Assembly: GCF_000155675.2 (NCBI RefSeq)
Contig: NC_020911.1
Coordinates: 2,408,501 to 2,472,500 of the forward strand
Source: Octadecabacter antarcticus 307
Lineage (GTDB): Bacteria > Pseudomonadota > Alphaproteobacteria > Rhodobacterales > Rhodobacteraceae
Length of the DNA stretch: 64,000 nt
Reading direction: 5' to 3'
Shown: in pieces, positions 53,552 through 64,000 of the stretch
Layout of the letters: each line of letters starts with the position of its first letter
Numbering within the stretch: the stretch's first letter is position 1
Made by a program: the position numbers and the translations under genes
Notes under the pieces: generated by a model
The model's input: the letters and a program-made list of their open reading frames with translations, nothing else
Told to the model about the DNA's origin: nothing
Database searches by the model: none

Positions 53552-54427
53552 ATGGCGATCACTGCTGCATTGGTAAAAGAACTGCGCGATTCTACAGGCG
53601 CAGGCATGATGGACGCGAAAAAGGCACTGACAGAAACGAGTGGCGACATGGAAGCGGCGGTCGATTGGCTGCGCACCAAAGGTCTGGCGAAAGCTGCAAA
53701 GAAGTCTGGGCGCACGGCGGCAGAAGGCCTCGTGGCAGTTGCTGTCAAAGACGGTAAGGGAATTGCTGTTGAAGTGAACTCTGAGACCGACTTCGTTGGC
53801 AAAAACTCGGATTTCCAGCAAATGGTTGCTGGCATTGCTGAAATTGCACTGACCGTTAACGATGTTGAGGCGCTAAAGGCGGCCGACATGGGTGGCAAAT
53901 CAGTTGAACAAACCGTGACCGACGCTGTTGCGATCATCGGCGAAAACATGTCGGTTCGCCGCATGAATGCGCTGACTGGCGACGTAATTATCAGCTATGT
54001 GCACAATGCGGCCGTTCCCGGAAAAATGGGCAGCATTGGCGTTCTGGTCGCAATGACCGGCGGCGATGAGGGCTTGGGCAAACAGATCGCGATGCATATC
54101 GCGGCCGTAAACCCCGCAGCGCTGTCTGAAAATGACATGGACGCGGCTGTTGTTGAGAAAGAAAAGCAGGTTCAAATGGACATCGCACGCGAAAGCGGCA
54201 AGCCAGAAGCGGTGATCGAAAAGATGATCGTTGGCCGGATGAAAAAATTCGTCGCGGAATCTACGTTGCTGAACCAAGCGTTTGTTGTGAACCCAGATGT
54301 AACTGTAGGGCAGGCGGTTGCCGATGCTGGCGCAACCATTACCGGATTCGCGCGCTTGGAAGTTGGCGAAGGCGTCGAAGTTGAGAAAGAAGACTTCGCA
54401 GCTGAAGTTGCGAAGCTTAACGGTTAA
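53552..54427 (+). CDS. tsf: Elongation factor Ts
   Basis: A 291-residue guanine-nucleotide exchange factor for EF-Tu. The N-terminal UBA-like part ([40 protein letters not shown]) and the nucleotide-displacing [11 protein letters not shown] motif near residue 80 are present, then [14 protein letters not shown] core repeats. The ATG follows AAGGAGACC. Co-transcribed with rpsB and ended by an intrinsic terminator 34 bases after the stop codon. Confidence 0.97.
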   Translation: MAITAALVKELRDSTGAGMMDAKKALTETSGDMEAAVDWLRTKGLAKAAKKSGRTAAEGLVAVAVKDGKGIAVEVNSETDFVGKNSDFQQMVAGIAEIALTVNDVEALKAADMGGKSVEQTVTDAVAIIGENMSVRRMNALTGDVIISYVHNAAVPGKMGSIGVLVAMTGGDEGLGKQIAMHIAAVNPAALSENDMDAAVVEKEKQVQMDIARESGKPEAVIEKMIVGRMKKFVAESTLLNQAFVVNPDVTVGQAVADAGATITGFARLEVGEGVEVEKEDFAAEVAKLNG

Positions 54428-54460
54428 TGTAGAACGTCAATTACTAAGTGTAACGCGTTG

Positions 54461-54490
54461 AAAGGCCGCTCAATTTTGGGCGGCCTTTTG
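54461..54490 (+). terminator. Rho-independent terminator of rpsB-tsf
   Basis: AAAGGCCGCTC-loop-GGGCGGCCTTTT: a GC-rich stem with T-run just after tsf. Confidence 0.85.
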
Positions 54491-54840
54491 TGCTTTGACG
54501 CAGATATGCGTTTTGACCCGGATTAGCGGCCCTTCGATGGGAAATCGAAGAGCCGCCTTATTCGCGCATCACAGGGATAAGAAAAAACGCGCGACCTACT
54601 CAGGATACTGGTCTGTCTAGGCTTAGCCAAAACAGACCAGCGCCGGTTTCCCGATGCCAATACGCGAGCCTTGGAATCTCAAGGGTTCGTATCAGCTGTT
54701 CCCAGGCCTAAGGCCACCACTCACGGAACAGTGTTAGATTGTCATTTACGTAGGGGAAACTATAGTCAGGGAAACCATACCTTTGGCAGTTATACGACAT
54801 GACAGATCTTGCGAGTACGCGGTTTGCAGGGTCAAAATTT
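54491..54840. other. Intergenic stretch with one hairpin
   Basis: No gene seen. A two-part hairpin GCGGC-CC-TTCGAT ... ATCGAA-GA-GCCGC lies at 54526-54556, without a T-run. Role unknown. Confidence 0.45.
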
Positions 54841-55593
54841 CTATGCAGCCTCGGTTTCGATCACAAACATTTGGTTGTAAAATGCAGCTTTTAGAACGGC
54901 TTGCGCGGTGGTTTCCACATCCAATGTTTCACGCGCAAGGCGCAGGTGCTTTTCGATCGTCGCCGGTGTCAGTTCTAGCAAAATTGCGATGTCTTGGGTG
55001 GTTTTACCGTCGCCAACCCACTGCAAAACCTCACGTTGGCGTTTGGTCATGTGGCGTTGCGAATAGGGCAGGGTCTGGATTTTGAGGTGCATGACATTGT
55101 TAATCACGGTGATTTCATCGCCACACTCGGCCCAAATCTCCTCGACTTCATCCTGTGTCATGCCAATTTTTGCCGTCAATGCAGTCGCGCCTTTGGTGCG
55201 TTCTGTCACGCTCAGAAAGCTGACTGTGTAACCAGCGGTGACACCTTGGCCCAGATTAAAGCCGACAACGACCTTTTCGGCATCTGTAAGGTTATCGGGG
55301 TCCGCCATCCAACGCCAAGAACACGCGCAGGTATTGGCCAGCGCCCAGCGGATCATCGGTGCGTTATATAGATGACCTTCGCCTAGAAAATCTTACATAT
55401 AGCTGTCACCATGGTTCGTCAGCAGCACCCAATCTTGCGGATCACCGAGCGAACGACCGCTGCGATAATTCGTGAACCCATAAATCAGTCGGTCAAACCC
55501 GTAGGTGGCCATGCGTTTAGTATGCAGTGCCCACAGCGTTTCGACGGTCTGTGCATTGGTGATTGCGTGAAGATGCGCGGTTAAATCAGCCAT
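54841..55593 (-). pseudogene. LuxR-family quorum-sensing-type regulator split by one stop codon
   Basis: One frame of 251 codons with a single TAA at 55393-55395 between HGDSYM and DFLGEGHLYN. The N-terminal autoinducer-binding domain (YGFDRLIYGFTNYRSGRS, DWVLLTNHGDSYM, then NAPMIRWALANTCACSWRW) and the C-terminal HTH (MTKRQREVLQWVGDGKTTQD, ELTPATIEKHLRLARE) are otherwise complete. The ATG at 55593 gives MADLTAHLHAI. No luxI-type synthase is nearby, so it would have been a LuxR solo. The downstream half could restart at 55356 but would have only part of the ligand domain. Confidence 0.85.
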
Positions 55594-55757
55594 TAAGAAT
55601 GCTAGCATTGATTAATGTATACTGGAAAGAAAATTTGACTATTTGGTCAGATGTTGCACCGATCTACATGAAAGCATGCCAGTAAGCCTCTGACGGGGCT
55701 GATTATATCATCAACATCCAATGGGTCAATATTTTACATAATATATATTATACGAAA

Positions 55758-56366
55758 TTAACTATGATTCCAATCGTCTGGATTTTTGGACTTGTTTGGT
55801 GACAGCCCCAAAATATCCCCTGTTGTGGAACATCCCAGCCCCAAGACTGTTCGGTTGGCGTAGCTGAAATAAGCGCTCACTTGATTGATCTCAAGGATTT
55901 CACCGTCGGTGTAGCCCACATCACGCAACGCAATGACGTGATTTTCTGTCAAGCCAGCGGGATCGCGGGTCAACATGCGGGCGTAGTCCATGGCGCACTT
56001 TTGCGCGGCATCTAACGGTATGGCTGCAAGGTTGCGTTCCTCGATCGCGACGCGGATCGCATCAGCGCGCAGATCATCGCCCAACAGACGCTTCATCCCT
56101 GAAAAATGATGTTCGACGCAATAGTTACATTCGTTGAGCGAACTAACCCAGACCCCAAGCACTTCGAGAAACCATTTCGGGATCGTATTGCCGGAATGAT
56201 GCAGCACATATTTATAGATCGCCATATGCCCTTCCATCGAATGCGGGCGCAATGAGTGCATCATCATGATGTTGTCGACATTGTTGTCTGGCCCTTTGAC
56301 GCGGTCATACAGCATCTTGAGTTTGCCAGTAGCGTCGTCGTACGCAATCGTTTCGATCCAAGGCAT
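55758..56366 (-). CDS. Carboxymuconolactone decarboxylase/AhpD-like family protein
   Basis: A 202-residue all-helical protein of the peroxidase-related CMD group. The redox motif E-x-x-C-x-x-C-x3-H appears as SLNECNYCVEHHFSG with Glu79, Cys80, Cys83 and His87. Such proteins are alkylhydroperoxidase-like. The open frame extends to 56420, but ATG 56366 gives the family start MPWIE. A single-gene unit downstream of the liv terminator; its link to the transporter is only positional. Confidence 0.85.
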   Translation of the reverse strand: MPWIETIAYDDATGKLKMLYDRVKGPDNNVDNIMMMHSLRPHSMEGHMAIYKYVLHHSGNTIPKWFLEVLGVWVSSLNECNYCVEHHFSGMKRLLGDDLRADAIRVAIEERNLAAIPLDAAQKCAMDYARMLTRDPAGLTENHVIALRDVGYTDGEILEINQVSAYFSYANRTVLGLGCSTTGDILGLSPNKSKNPDDWNHS

Positions 56367-56443
56367 GGGTTTTTCCTTTATGAGCTGTCGAGCATCATAG
56401 TGGGTCGCGGGTCGGGTCATGTCTAGACCCCTGCCCTGAAACG

Positions 56444-56473
56444 AAAAATGCCGAAACCCTAGGGCTCCGGCAT
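56444..56473 (-). terminator. Rho-independent terminator of the liv operon
   Basis: Read on the minus strand: ATGCCGGAGCCC-TA-GGGTTTCGGCAT followed by TTTT. The stem is nearly continuous and lies about 50 bases after the livK-like stop codon. Confidence 0.78.
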
Positions 56474-56524
56474 CTTAATCTTATAAGAACAGATCGTTTA
56501 CTGGATCAGCTCAGCTGACAGTGC

Positions 56525-57715
56525 TTATTGGATCAGCTCAGCTAACCAGGCACCATCAACGATGACAGACTTGGAGAAGTTACCAGCAACATCACCGTTT
56601 TCGTCGAAGTCTTGGTTGCCAGCGCCACCTTCGTAGTTGATGTCGCCACCAGCCGCGAGGATTGCTTTGGCTTCAGCCCACTGACCGGGGTAGATCACTT
56701 CGCCCGGTGCAGATGCGATTGCGCGCAGGTGCTCGGACAGGCCTTCGCGGTCGCCAGAGCCAGCAGATTCGATTGCCAGCGCCATCATGAACATCGCGTC
56801 GTAGCCATTGGCCACAAACGGATCAGACGCCGGAACGCCCGCTTCGTCTGCGACTGCCTTCCATGCGGCGAACGATGGCGTGCTGGCATCAGAGGCGGAT
56901 GTCGTGAACGTCGCTGTCATCAAGTTTTCAGCACCGATCTGTTCGATCAACTCATCCGACAGCATGCCGTCCGCTCCGATGAAGTTCGTGAACGCACCGG
57001 TTTCGAGCGCGTTGCGCATCAATGTGATGCCTCCCGAGCCGTAGTAAGCGAACAACGCGAGGTTTTCAGAAGTTGCACCGATTGTCGCAACTTCTGAGCG
57101 GTAGGATGCTTTGCTCGGCTCGTGTGCTTCGTTGGCTGTGATCGTGCCGCCCATGCCTTCGTATGCTTGAACGAAAACTTCGGCGATTGCTGCGTTATAA
57201 TCGTCGTTTGCGTAGGACACTGCGATGTCGGTAAAGCCGTTCGCCATTGCCAATTCAGCCAGTGCGACACCTTGGTATGCGTCAGACGCAGCCGAGCGGA
57301 ACACGAGATCTGTGCCGTCTTCCATTGTCGTGATTGCAGGTGACGATGCGGACACGGACAGTGTCACAACGCCAGCAGGAATGGACACGGATTCAGCTTG
57401 GGCAATTGTGGCACCGGAACAAACCGGACCAACAATGGCTGACACGCCGTTTACGTTGATCAGCTTGGTCACGGCGTCGACAGCTGCAACCGGATCACAG
57501 GCGGAATCCGCACGGATTACATTGAGCGTTTCGCCAGCCGCGAACATGCCGCCCTGAGCGTTGATGTTAGCAGCAGCCAGATCAACAGCCGCAGCGATTG
57601 GCGCGTTCAGGTCCGGAATTGGGCCAGTCATTGCCATTGGGTTACCGATGTTGACTTCGGCCATTGCGGACGTTGCGAGCAGCGTTGCTGCGGTCGCCAT
57701 AAGCACTTTTTTCAT
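56525..57715 (-). CDS. Branched-chain amino acid-type ABC transporter, substrate-binding protein
   Basis: A 396-residue periplasmic binding protein: signal MKKVLMATAATLLATSAMA, then EVNIGNPMAMTGPIPDLNAP, which is the Peripla_BP_6 opening. Ligand-pocket serines are in GPVCSGATIAQAESV and LSVSASSPAITTMEDG. The overall fold is LivJ/LivK-like, but the ligand could be another amino acid or amide. Its start overlaps the LivM-like stop by four bases; last gene of the five-gene transporter operon. The sequence near 56500-56545 repeats GGATCAGCTCAGCT twice around the stop codon, a small duplication. Confidence 0.9.
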   Translation of the reverse strand: MKKVLMATAATLLATSAMAEVNIGNPMAMTGPIPDLNAPIAAAVDLAAANINAQGGMFAAGETLNVIRADSACDPVAAVDAVTKLINVNGVSAIVGPVCSGATIAQAESVSIPAGVVTLSVSASSPAITTMEDGTDLVFRSAASDAYQGVALAELAMANGFTDIAVSYANDDYNAAIAEVFVQAYEGMGGTITANEAHEPSKASYRSEVATIGATSENLALFAYYGSGGITLMRNALETGAFTNFIGADGMLSDELIEQIGAENLMTATFTTSASDASTPSFAAWKAVADEAGVPASDPFVANGYDAMFMMALAIESAGSGDREGLSEHLRAIASAPGEVIYPGQWAEAKAILAAGGDINYEGGAGNQDFDENGDVAGNFSKSVIVDGAWLAELIQ

Positions 57716-58812
57716 TTGGTCTCTCCCGTTGATACCCGCGTGTTATTGTCAGCCTTCGGTGATGCGGGTCTCACCTCTGGTAAAATCCCTCCGGGATAGC
57801 GTTGGAGGATCACTTGCATCAGAATGCCAATCAGCATCATACGCAAGAACCCTGCCCGTGTCTGCAATATGCTTGGATCAAGCGTCGAGAAAATGTCCCC
57901 GATCAAATTGATTGCGCCAGTGATGATCAGCTCGGATGCCGACCATAAGGTCCAAATCAGGAACGCGCCAAGCATGGCACCACGGTTATTGCCCGACCCG
58001 CCCACGATCAGCATCACCCAAACAAGGAATGTAACTTTGCTTGGATCGAAGGTGTTCGTCGGTTCAATCAGGCGCAGGTGTTGCGCAAACAGCGATCCCG
58101 CCAGACCCATGATCGCAGCCCCGATGATGAACGCCTCAATGCGGCGGCGCGTGACGTCTTTGCCTGCGGCCCGTGCCGCTGGTTCGTTTTCGCGGATTGC
58201 GGTCATCATGCGGCCCCATGGTGACGTGCGCGCACGTTCCAGCATGCGGTAGATCACGTACATCACCAGCAAAATGGTGCCCGCAAAAAGCGGCTGCCAG
58301 TACCAGTTTGGCAATGTATCAAAGAAAGCTTCCCAGTTTTCAGGCGTGCCAAACCAGCTCATCGGCCAGCTGGAATAAAAGCGTTCTTCGCTGAAATGTT
58401 CCCATGCGCGCGGGATCTTGTTGATGCCACGCGGACCGTTGGTGATCTCAGTTTCGTTTTTAAGGATCAACTTGATGATCTCTGCAATACCGATGGTCGC
58501 GATGGCCAGATAATCCGCCCTAAGCCTGATACAGATCAGGCCAATCAATCCTGCGATGACTGCTGATGTCATCATACCAGCGAACATGCCAAACGGCAGT
58601 GGCAGACCAAAGCCACCAATGTGAAACGTCGATTCCGCCGTGGTGAGCAGCGCATAGGTATAGGCGCCCACGGCCGCAAAACCGACGATGCCAACATTGA
58701 AAAGGCCAGCAAAGCCCCAGTTGACGTTCAGCCCAAGTGCAAAGATCGCGTAGATGCCGCCGACTGTCAGTAGCGACAGGAAGTAGAGGAAATATCCAAC
58801 GTAGGCTTCCAT
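57712..58812 (-). CDS. livM: Branched-chain amino acid-type ABC transporter permease (LivM-like)
   Basis: A 366-residue membrane permease with about nine helices. LivM hallmarks: YAIFALGLNVNWGFAGLFNV near the N-terminus, LGLICIRLRADYLAIATIGI, and the EAA-like coupling loop ENEPAARAAGKDVTRRRIEA. It pairs with the LivH-like protein whose gene ends one base upstream of its start. A C-terminal tail of about 25 charged residues (GILPEVRPASPKADNNTRVS) follows the last helix. Confidence 0.9.
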   Translation of the reverse strand: MEAYVGYFLYFLSLLTVGGIYAIFALGLNVNWGFAGLFNVGIVGFAAVGAYTYALLTTAESTFHIGGFGLPLPFGMFAGMMTSAVIAGLIGLICIRLRADYLAIATIGIAEIIKLILKNETEITNGPRGINKIPRAWEHFSEERFYSSWPMSWFGTPENWEAFFDTLPNWYWQPLFAGTILLVMYVIYRMLERARTSPWGRMMTAIRENEPAARAAGKDVTRRRIEAFIIGAAIMGLAGSLFAQHLRLIEPTNTFDPSKVTFLVWVMLIVGGSGNNRGAMLGAFLIWTLWSASELIITGAINLIGDIFSTLDPSILQTRAGFLRMMLIGILMQVILQRYPGGILPEVRPASPKADNNTRVSTGETK

Positions 58813-58813
58813 C

Positions 58814-59761
58814 TTAGAACGACCTCCCCTTGAACAAACCTTGCGGGCGCACGATCAACATGACGACCATAATCGCAAAGGCCACACCGGTTTTATAACC
58901 GGGCGACAACAGCGGTGCGTCGCCGATCCACGGATAGGCGGACAGTTCTTCCGCAAGGCCAATGACAAGGCCACCAAACACCGCGCCGTAAGGTTTGCCG
59001 ATACCGCCCAGAATGGCGGCTGCAAACATCGGCAGCAGCATCCGAAAGCCCATCGTCGTTTCCAGCATTTGCACATCCATTACAAGGAATACGCCCGCCG
59101 CTGTCGCGCAAATGCCACCAACGATCCATGTGGCGCGAATGACTTTGTCCACATCAATGCCCGTGACATGGGCCAGATCGGGGCTGTCAGACACCGCGCG
59201 CATGGCTTTGCCGATGCGGGTCCGGTTAAGAAGGTAAGACAGCGCAAACACGATGATGACCGTACCCGCAAAAATAAACAGGTGCTTGTTGGGTATGATC
59301 AACATCATGCCAATATCGCTCGACATATCGCGCAGCACAGGGTTCGGTTTTGCGATGCCGCGCACGAACGTCAGCTGGTTTGGCCCCCAGATCACCTGCA
59401 CAGCAGAGCGGATTATCAGCATCATACCAAAGCTCGCCATTACGACTTTGATCGTGTCGGCATTGCGAAATGGTTTGTAAAATAACTTGTCGGTGCCAAG
59501 GAACAACAAGATCACAAGCAACGCCGCAGGCACCATGGCGACCAGTGGATGCAGCGTCAGACCCGCATACCCAGCAATCGCCATGACGGTCCACGTCAGG
59601 TATGCGCCTGACATCATTATTTCGCCGTGGGCGAAGTTGGCGAACCGCAGAATGCTGAAGGTCAGCGTGATCCCAATGGCACCAAGTGCATAAATGCAGC
59701 CCAGCACCAGACCGGGGATCAGGTAGAAGTTGACGAAATCAAATCCAAAAGCGTCCCACAT
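58814..59761 (-). CDS. livH: Branched-chain amino acid-type ABC transporter permease (LivH-like)
   Basis: A 315-residue permease. LivH signatures: LVLGCIYALGAIGITLTFSI, LRFANFAHGEIMMSGAYLTW, and the coupling loop KAMRAVSDSPDLAHVTGIDV. The ATG at 59761 lies just after the stop of the LivF-like gene; the open frame extends 140 bases upstream into that gene and is rejected. Forms the membrane dimer with the LivM-like subunit. Confidence 0.9.
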   Translation of the reverse strand: MWDAFGFDFVNFYLIPGLVLGCIYALGAIGITLTFSILRFANFAHGEIMMSGAYLTWTVMAIAGYAGLTLHPLVAMVPAALLVILLFLGTDKLFYKPFRNADTIKVVMASFGMMLIIRSAVQVIWGPNQLTFVRGIAKPNPVLRDMSSDIGMMLIIPNKHLFIFAGTVIIVFALSYLLNRTRIGKAMRAVSDSPDLAHVTGIDVDKVIRATWIVGGICATAAGVFLVMDVQMLETTMGFRMLLPMFAAAILGGIGKPYGAVFGGLVIGLAEELSAYPWIGDAPLLSPGYKTGVAFAIMVVMLIVRPQGLFKGRSF

Positions 59762-59762
59762 A

Positions 59763-60479
59763 TCAGTGCCCCCCGCCCAAGAACATGCGCGCGATTTCAG
59801 GGTCCGCCGCAAGGCCAGCCCCCGTCCCCGTGTGCCGATTTGCGCCATCAACCAGCACATAGCCACGATCAGACACACCGAGCGCCTGTTTAGCGTTTTG
59901 TTCAACGATCAAGATCGGCACACCGGTGCCTTTGATCTTTTGAATGGTGTTAAAAATCTCAGCGCGATATTTAGGTGACAGCCCAGCCGTCGGTTCATCA
60001 AGCAGCAAAATCTTCGCATCCACCATCAGCGCCTTGGCCATTGCGACCATCTGGCGTTGCCCACCTGACAGCGATCCCGCCGCCTGATTGCGTTTTTCCG
60101 CGAGATCCGGGAACAAGTCGTACATTTCGTCTAACCGCGCCTCAACACCCGTTGGCCGCGTCCACGCGCCCATCTCAAGGTTTTCTTGCACCGATAGGTT
60201 GACGAACACGTTGTTGGTTTGCGGCACATAGGAAATACCGCGTTCAATCACCTTTTGCGCCGGCGTGTCAGTGATGTCTTCGCCGTTCAAAACAACCGAT
60301 CCTTCGGTGATGTTTAACAGACCCAACACAGCCTTCATGGCAGTGGATTTACCGGCACCGTTCGGGCCGATGACGGCCACGATTTCGTTTGGGTTCACGT
60401 AGATCGACAGATCATGCAGGATTTCGGTCTGCCCGTAGCCCGCGCGCAGATTGTTTAGGGACAAAACTGGATCAGTCAT
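59763..60479 (-). CDS. livF: Branched-chain amino acid-type ABC transporter ATP-binding protein (LivF-like)
   Basis: A 238-residue ATPase: Walker A GPNGAGKST near residue 38, signature LSGGQRQMVAMAKAL, Walker B ILLLDEPTAGLSP, and a switch histidine replaced by Gln in VEQNAKQAL, as is normal for LivF. Overlaps the LivG-like gene start-to-stop by four bases. Confidence 0.92.
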   Translation of the reverse strand: MTDPVLSLNNLRAGYGQTEILHDLSIYVNPNEIVAVIGPNGAGKSTAMKAVLGLLNITEGSVVLNGEDITDTPAQKVIERGISYVPQTNNVFVNLSVQENLEMGAWTRPTGVEARLDEMYDLFPDLAEKRNQAAGSLSGGQRQMVAMAKALMVDAKILLLDEPTAGLSPKYRAEIFNTIQKIKGTGVPILIVEQNAKQALGVSDRGYVLVDGANRHTGTGAGLAADPEIARMFLGGGH

Positions 60480-61255
60480 GCCACTTCCCCCCCGAAATAG
60501 GCATCAATGACGCGTTCATCGCTGCGGACCTGATCCATGGTGCCTTCCATTAGAACTTGCCCTTCAGCAAGGACGACGACCTTGCCGCACAGCCGCGCGA
60601 TCATGTCCATGTCGTGTTCGATAATGCAGAAGGTGTAGCCGCGTTCAGCATTTAATTGTTCAATCATTTGAGCGACTTTGCGCATAAGGGTCGGGTTGAC
60701 CCCAGCGCCTGGTTCATCCAGCAATACGACCTTGCTGTCGTTCATCATCGTGCGCCCGATTTCCAGCAGCTTTTTCTGTCCACCAGACAGATTGCCAGCC
60801 AGTTCATCACACACATGGGTCAGGCCCAGAAATTCAAGCGTATCGCGCGCGAGTTCAATCACCGCCGCTTCACGTTTTTGCACGGACTTGTTAGAAAACC
60901 AGCTTGACCAGATGCTTTCGCCTGTCTGGGTTGGGGCGGCCACTGCCAAATTCTCAAGTGCGGTCATGCGGGCGTACTCATGACTAAGCTGGAAGGTGCG
61001 CATCAGACCTTTGTGGTACAAAACATCCGTGCGCTGCCCGGTGATATCTTCGCCCAGCAATGTGATCTTGCCAGCCGTCGGCGGCAGTTCCCCAGCGATC
61101 ATGTTGAATGTCGTGGTTTTGCCAGCCCCGTTTGGCCCAATCAGACCAACAATCGCGCCCTTGTTGACGTGGAAATCCACCCCGCGAACCGCATGCAGGC
61201 CGCCAAAACTTTTCGTCAGCCCAGCAACGCTAAGGACAATCTCGCTCGAAGTCAT
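60476..61255 (-). CDS. livG: Branched-chain amino acid-type ABC transporter ATP-binding protein (LivG-like)
   Basis: A 259-residue ATPase and first gene of the operon. Walker A GPNGAGKTTTFNMIAG near residue 38, signature LSGGQKKLLEIGRTM, Walker B VVLLDEPGAGVNP, switch His in CIIEHDMDMI. The ATG at 61255 has GAGAGGGTGCGT before it. The extension to 61342 is unlikely. Operon order is livG-livF-livH-livM-livK. Confidence 0.92.
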   Translation of the reverse strand: MTSSEIVLSVAGLTKSFGGLHAVRGVDFHVNKGAIVGLIGPNGAGKTTTFNMIAGELPPTAGKITLLGEDITGQRTDVLYHKGLMRTFQLSHEYARMTALENLAVAAPTQTGESIWSSWFSNKSVQKREAAVIELARDTLEFLGLTHVCDELAGNLSGGQKKLLEIGRTMMNDSKVVLLDEPGAGVNPTLMRKVAQMIEQLNAERGYTFCIIEHDMDMIARLCGKVVVLAEGQVLMEGTMDQVRSDERVIDAYFGGEVA

Positions 61256-61427
61256 ACGCACCCTCTCCCAAAGTGGCGTGTGCGGCTTGATATCGGGGGA
61301 CGTGTGGGCCGCGTTGATCGCCGCCTCGCTTTGCCCCCGCAAAACGCTTCTGATTTGCTAACCCGCAGTTTTACCCTTGTCCATCGGCAAGTGCAGTCGT
61401 TTTACCTGCGTTTTGGGTGCCGCTACG

Positions 61428-61454
61428 TAAAACGGCGCCCCAATCGGGACGCCG
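61428..61454 (-). terminator. Rho-independent terminator of katG
   Basis: Minus strand CGGCGTCCC-GATT-GGGGCGCCG followed by TTTTA. Nine pairs including one G-U, starting about 20 bases after the katG stop codon. Confidence 0.8.
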
Positions 61455-61474
61455 CCTGTCATATGTGGTGGCGT

Positions 61475-63700
<2,226 letters not shown>

Positions 63701-63790
63701 TTAGTTTGGAATCATTCTAGCAAGACACTGCCATAAGTTTAAGTCGAATTTTACGATGGCGGCGATTGGGCGCACGAACACGCCGACGGA

Positions 63791-64000
63791 TCAAAGCCGA
63801 TCACGCATTGAATACCACAACATCGCCAACACCAGAAGCGGTGTTCGCAGACGCGGCCCACCGGGGAAACGCGGGGTCGGAACGGTACTGAAAATGTCGA
63901 ATTTTTCGGCCTGCCCGGCGACGGCCTGCGCCGCCAATTTTCCCGCCAAGGTTGCCATCGCGACGCCGTGGCCGGAATAACCTGAAATACTAAGGACGTT
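63791..64000 (-). CDS. FAD-dependent oxidoreductase (PuuB/DadA-like), C-terminal 69 residues
   Basis: Only the 3' end is in the window. The readable tail ISGYSGHGVAMATLAGKLAA, then FDIFSTVPTPRFPGGPRLRT and PLLVLAMLWYSMRDRL, is the closing segment of gamma-glutamylputrescine oxidase/D-amino-acid dehydrogenase-like flavoproteins; the G-Y-S-G-H-G element closes the FAD site. The stop TGA is at 63793-63791. Its 5' part is off the edge. Transcribed towards katG with about 110 bases between. Confidence 0.82.
   Translation of the reverse strand, partial: NVLSISGYSGHGVAMATLAGKLAAQAVAGQAEKFDIFSTVPTPRFPGGPRLRTPLLVLAMLWYSMRDRL

Overview
The window looks like chromosomal DNA of an alphaproteobacterium of the Rhodobacterales (marine Roseobacter group). 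This rests on gene families and gene order: a HemB without the zinc-site cysteines, the bdhA-patatin pair, paired dimethylglycine-dehydrogenase-like proteins, RTX/cadherin-type secreted proteins and the small protein usually labelled component of SufBCD complex. The many broken genes and dense insertion-sequence debris recall Octadecabacter/Loktanella-type genomes. That last point is inference; no marker gene here fixes the genus.

Layout. 1-5.3 kb: 5' part of gyrA, an arginase/ornithine cyclodeaminase pair with a divergent Lrp-type regulator, and a coupled yqaA-dsbB pair. 5.6-7.4 kb: tRNA-Leu(CAA) with its promoter, then a decayed cadherin/RTX adhesin. 7.4-12.9 kb: a MocA-like nucleotidyltransferase and two divergent FAD/folate oxidoreductases of the dimethylglycine dehydrogenase type. 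13-20 kb: SYLF lipoprotein, hemB, a small membrane protein, mfd and a Bcr/CflA exporter. 20-26 kb: FrnE-like thiol oxidoreductase, acyl-CoA synthetase, an aquaporin coupled to a ruined arsC, a small RTX gene and a peptide-binding protein. 26.1 kb: a probable orphan small RNA. 26.4-31 kb: bdhA-patatin, a DUF502 protein and psuK-psuG. 31-34.3 kb: two broken acyltransferase genes and a DUF1295/DUF2269 pair beside a TetR regulator.

34.4-39.7 kb is a graveyard of insertion sequences: two adjacent IS1182-type remnants, an IS110-type remnant and an IS200-type element. The three large remnants and the debris after them are peppered with at least thirteen copies of a 37-40 bp palindromic element. The element keeps the same outer arms but carries a different, still self-complementary hairpin in each well-preserved copy. 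Comparison of the two IS1182 copies shows occupied and empty sites, and a deletion made by recombination between two copies. This is the most novel signal in the window.

39.8-43.2 kb: a four-gene overlapping hydantoin/cyclic-amide operon. 44.3-45.6 kb: an RTX-repeat protein rich in Asn at ligand positions. 46.4-48.6 kb: divergent DUF4198 and HupE/UreJ genes, probably for metal uptake. 48.6-52.3 kb: a Tn3-family transposon whose tnpA has a single stop codon. 52.7-54.4 kb: rpsB-tsf. 54.8-55.6 kb: a LuxR-family gene split by one stop codon. 55.8-61.3 kb: a carboxymuconolactone-decarboxylase-family protein and a complete branched-chain amino-acid-type ABC transporter. 61.5-64 kb: katG and the 3' end of a PuuB/DadA-like oxidase.

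At least ten genes are broken, mostly by one nonsense codon or a one-base shift with the rest well preserved, so the decay is recent. Many intact neighbours share 4-base ATGA/GTGA overlaps and are probably translationally coupled.
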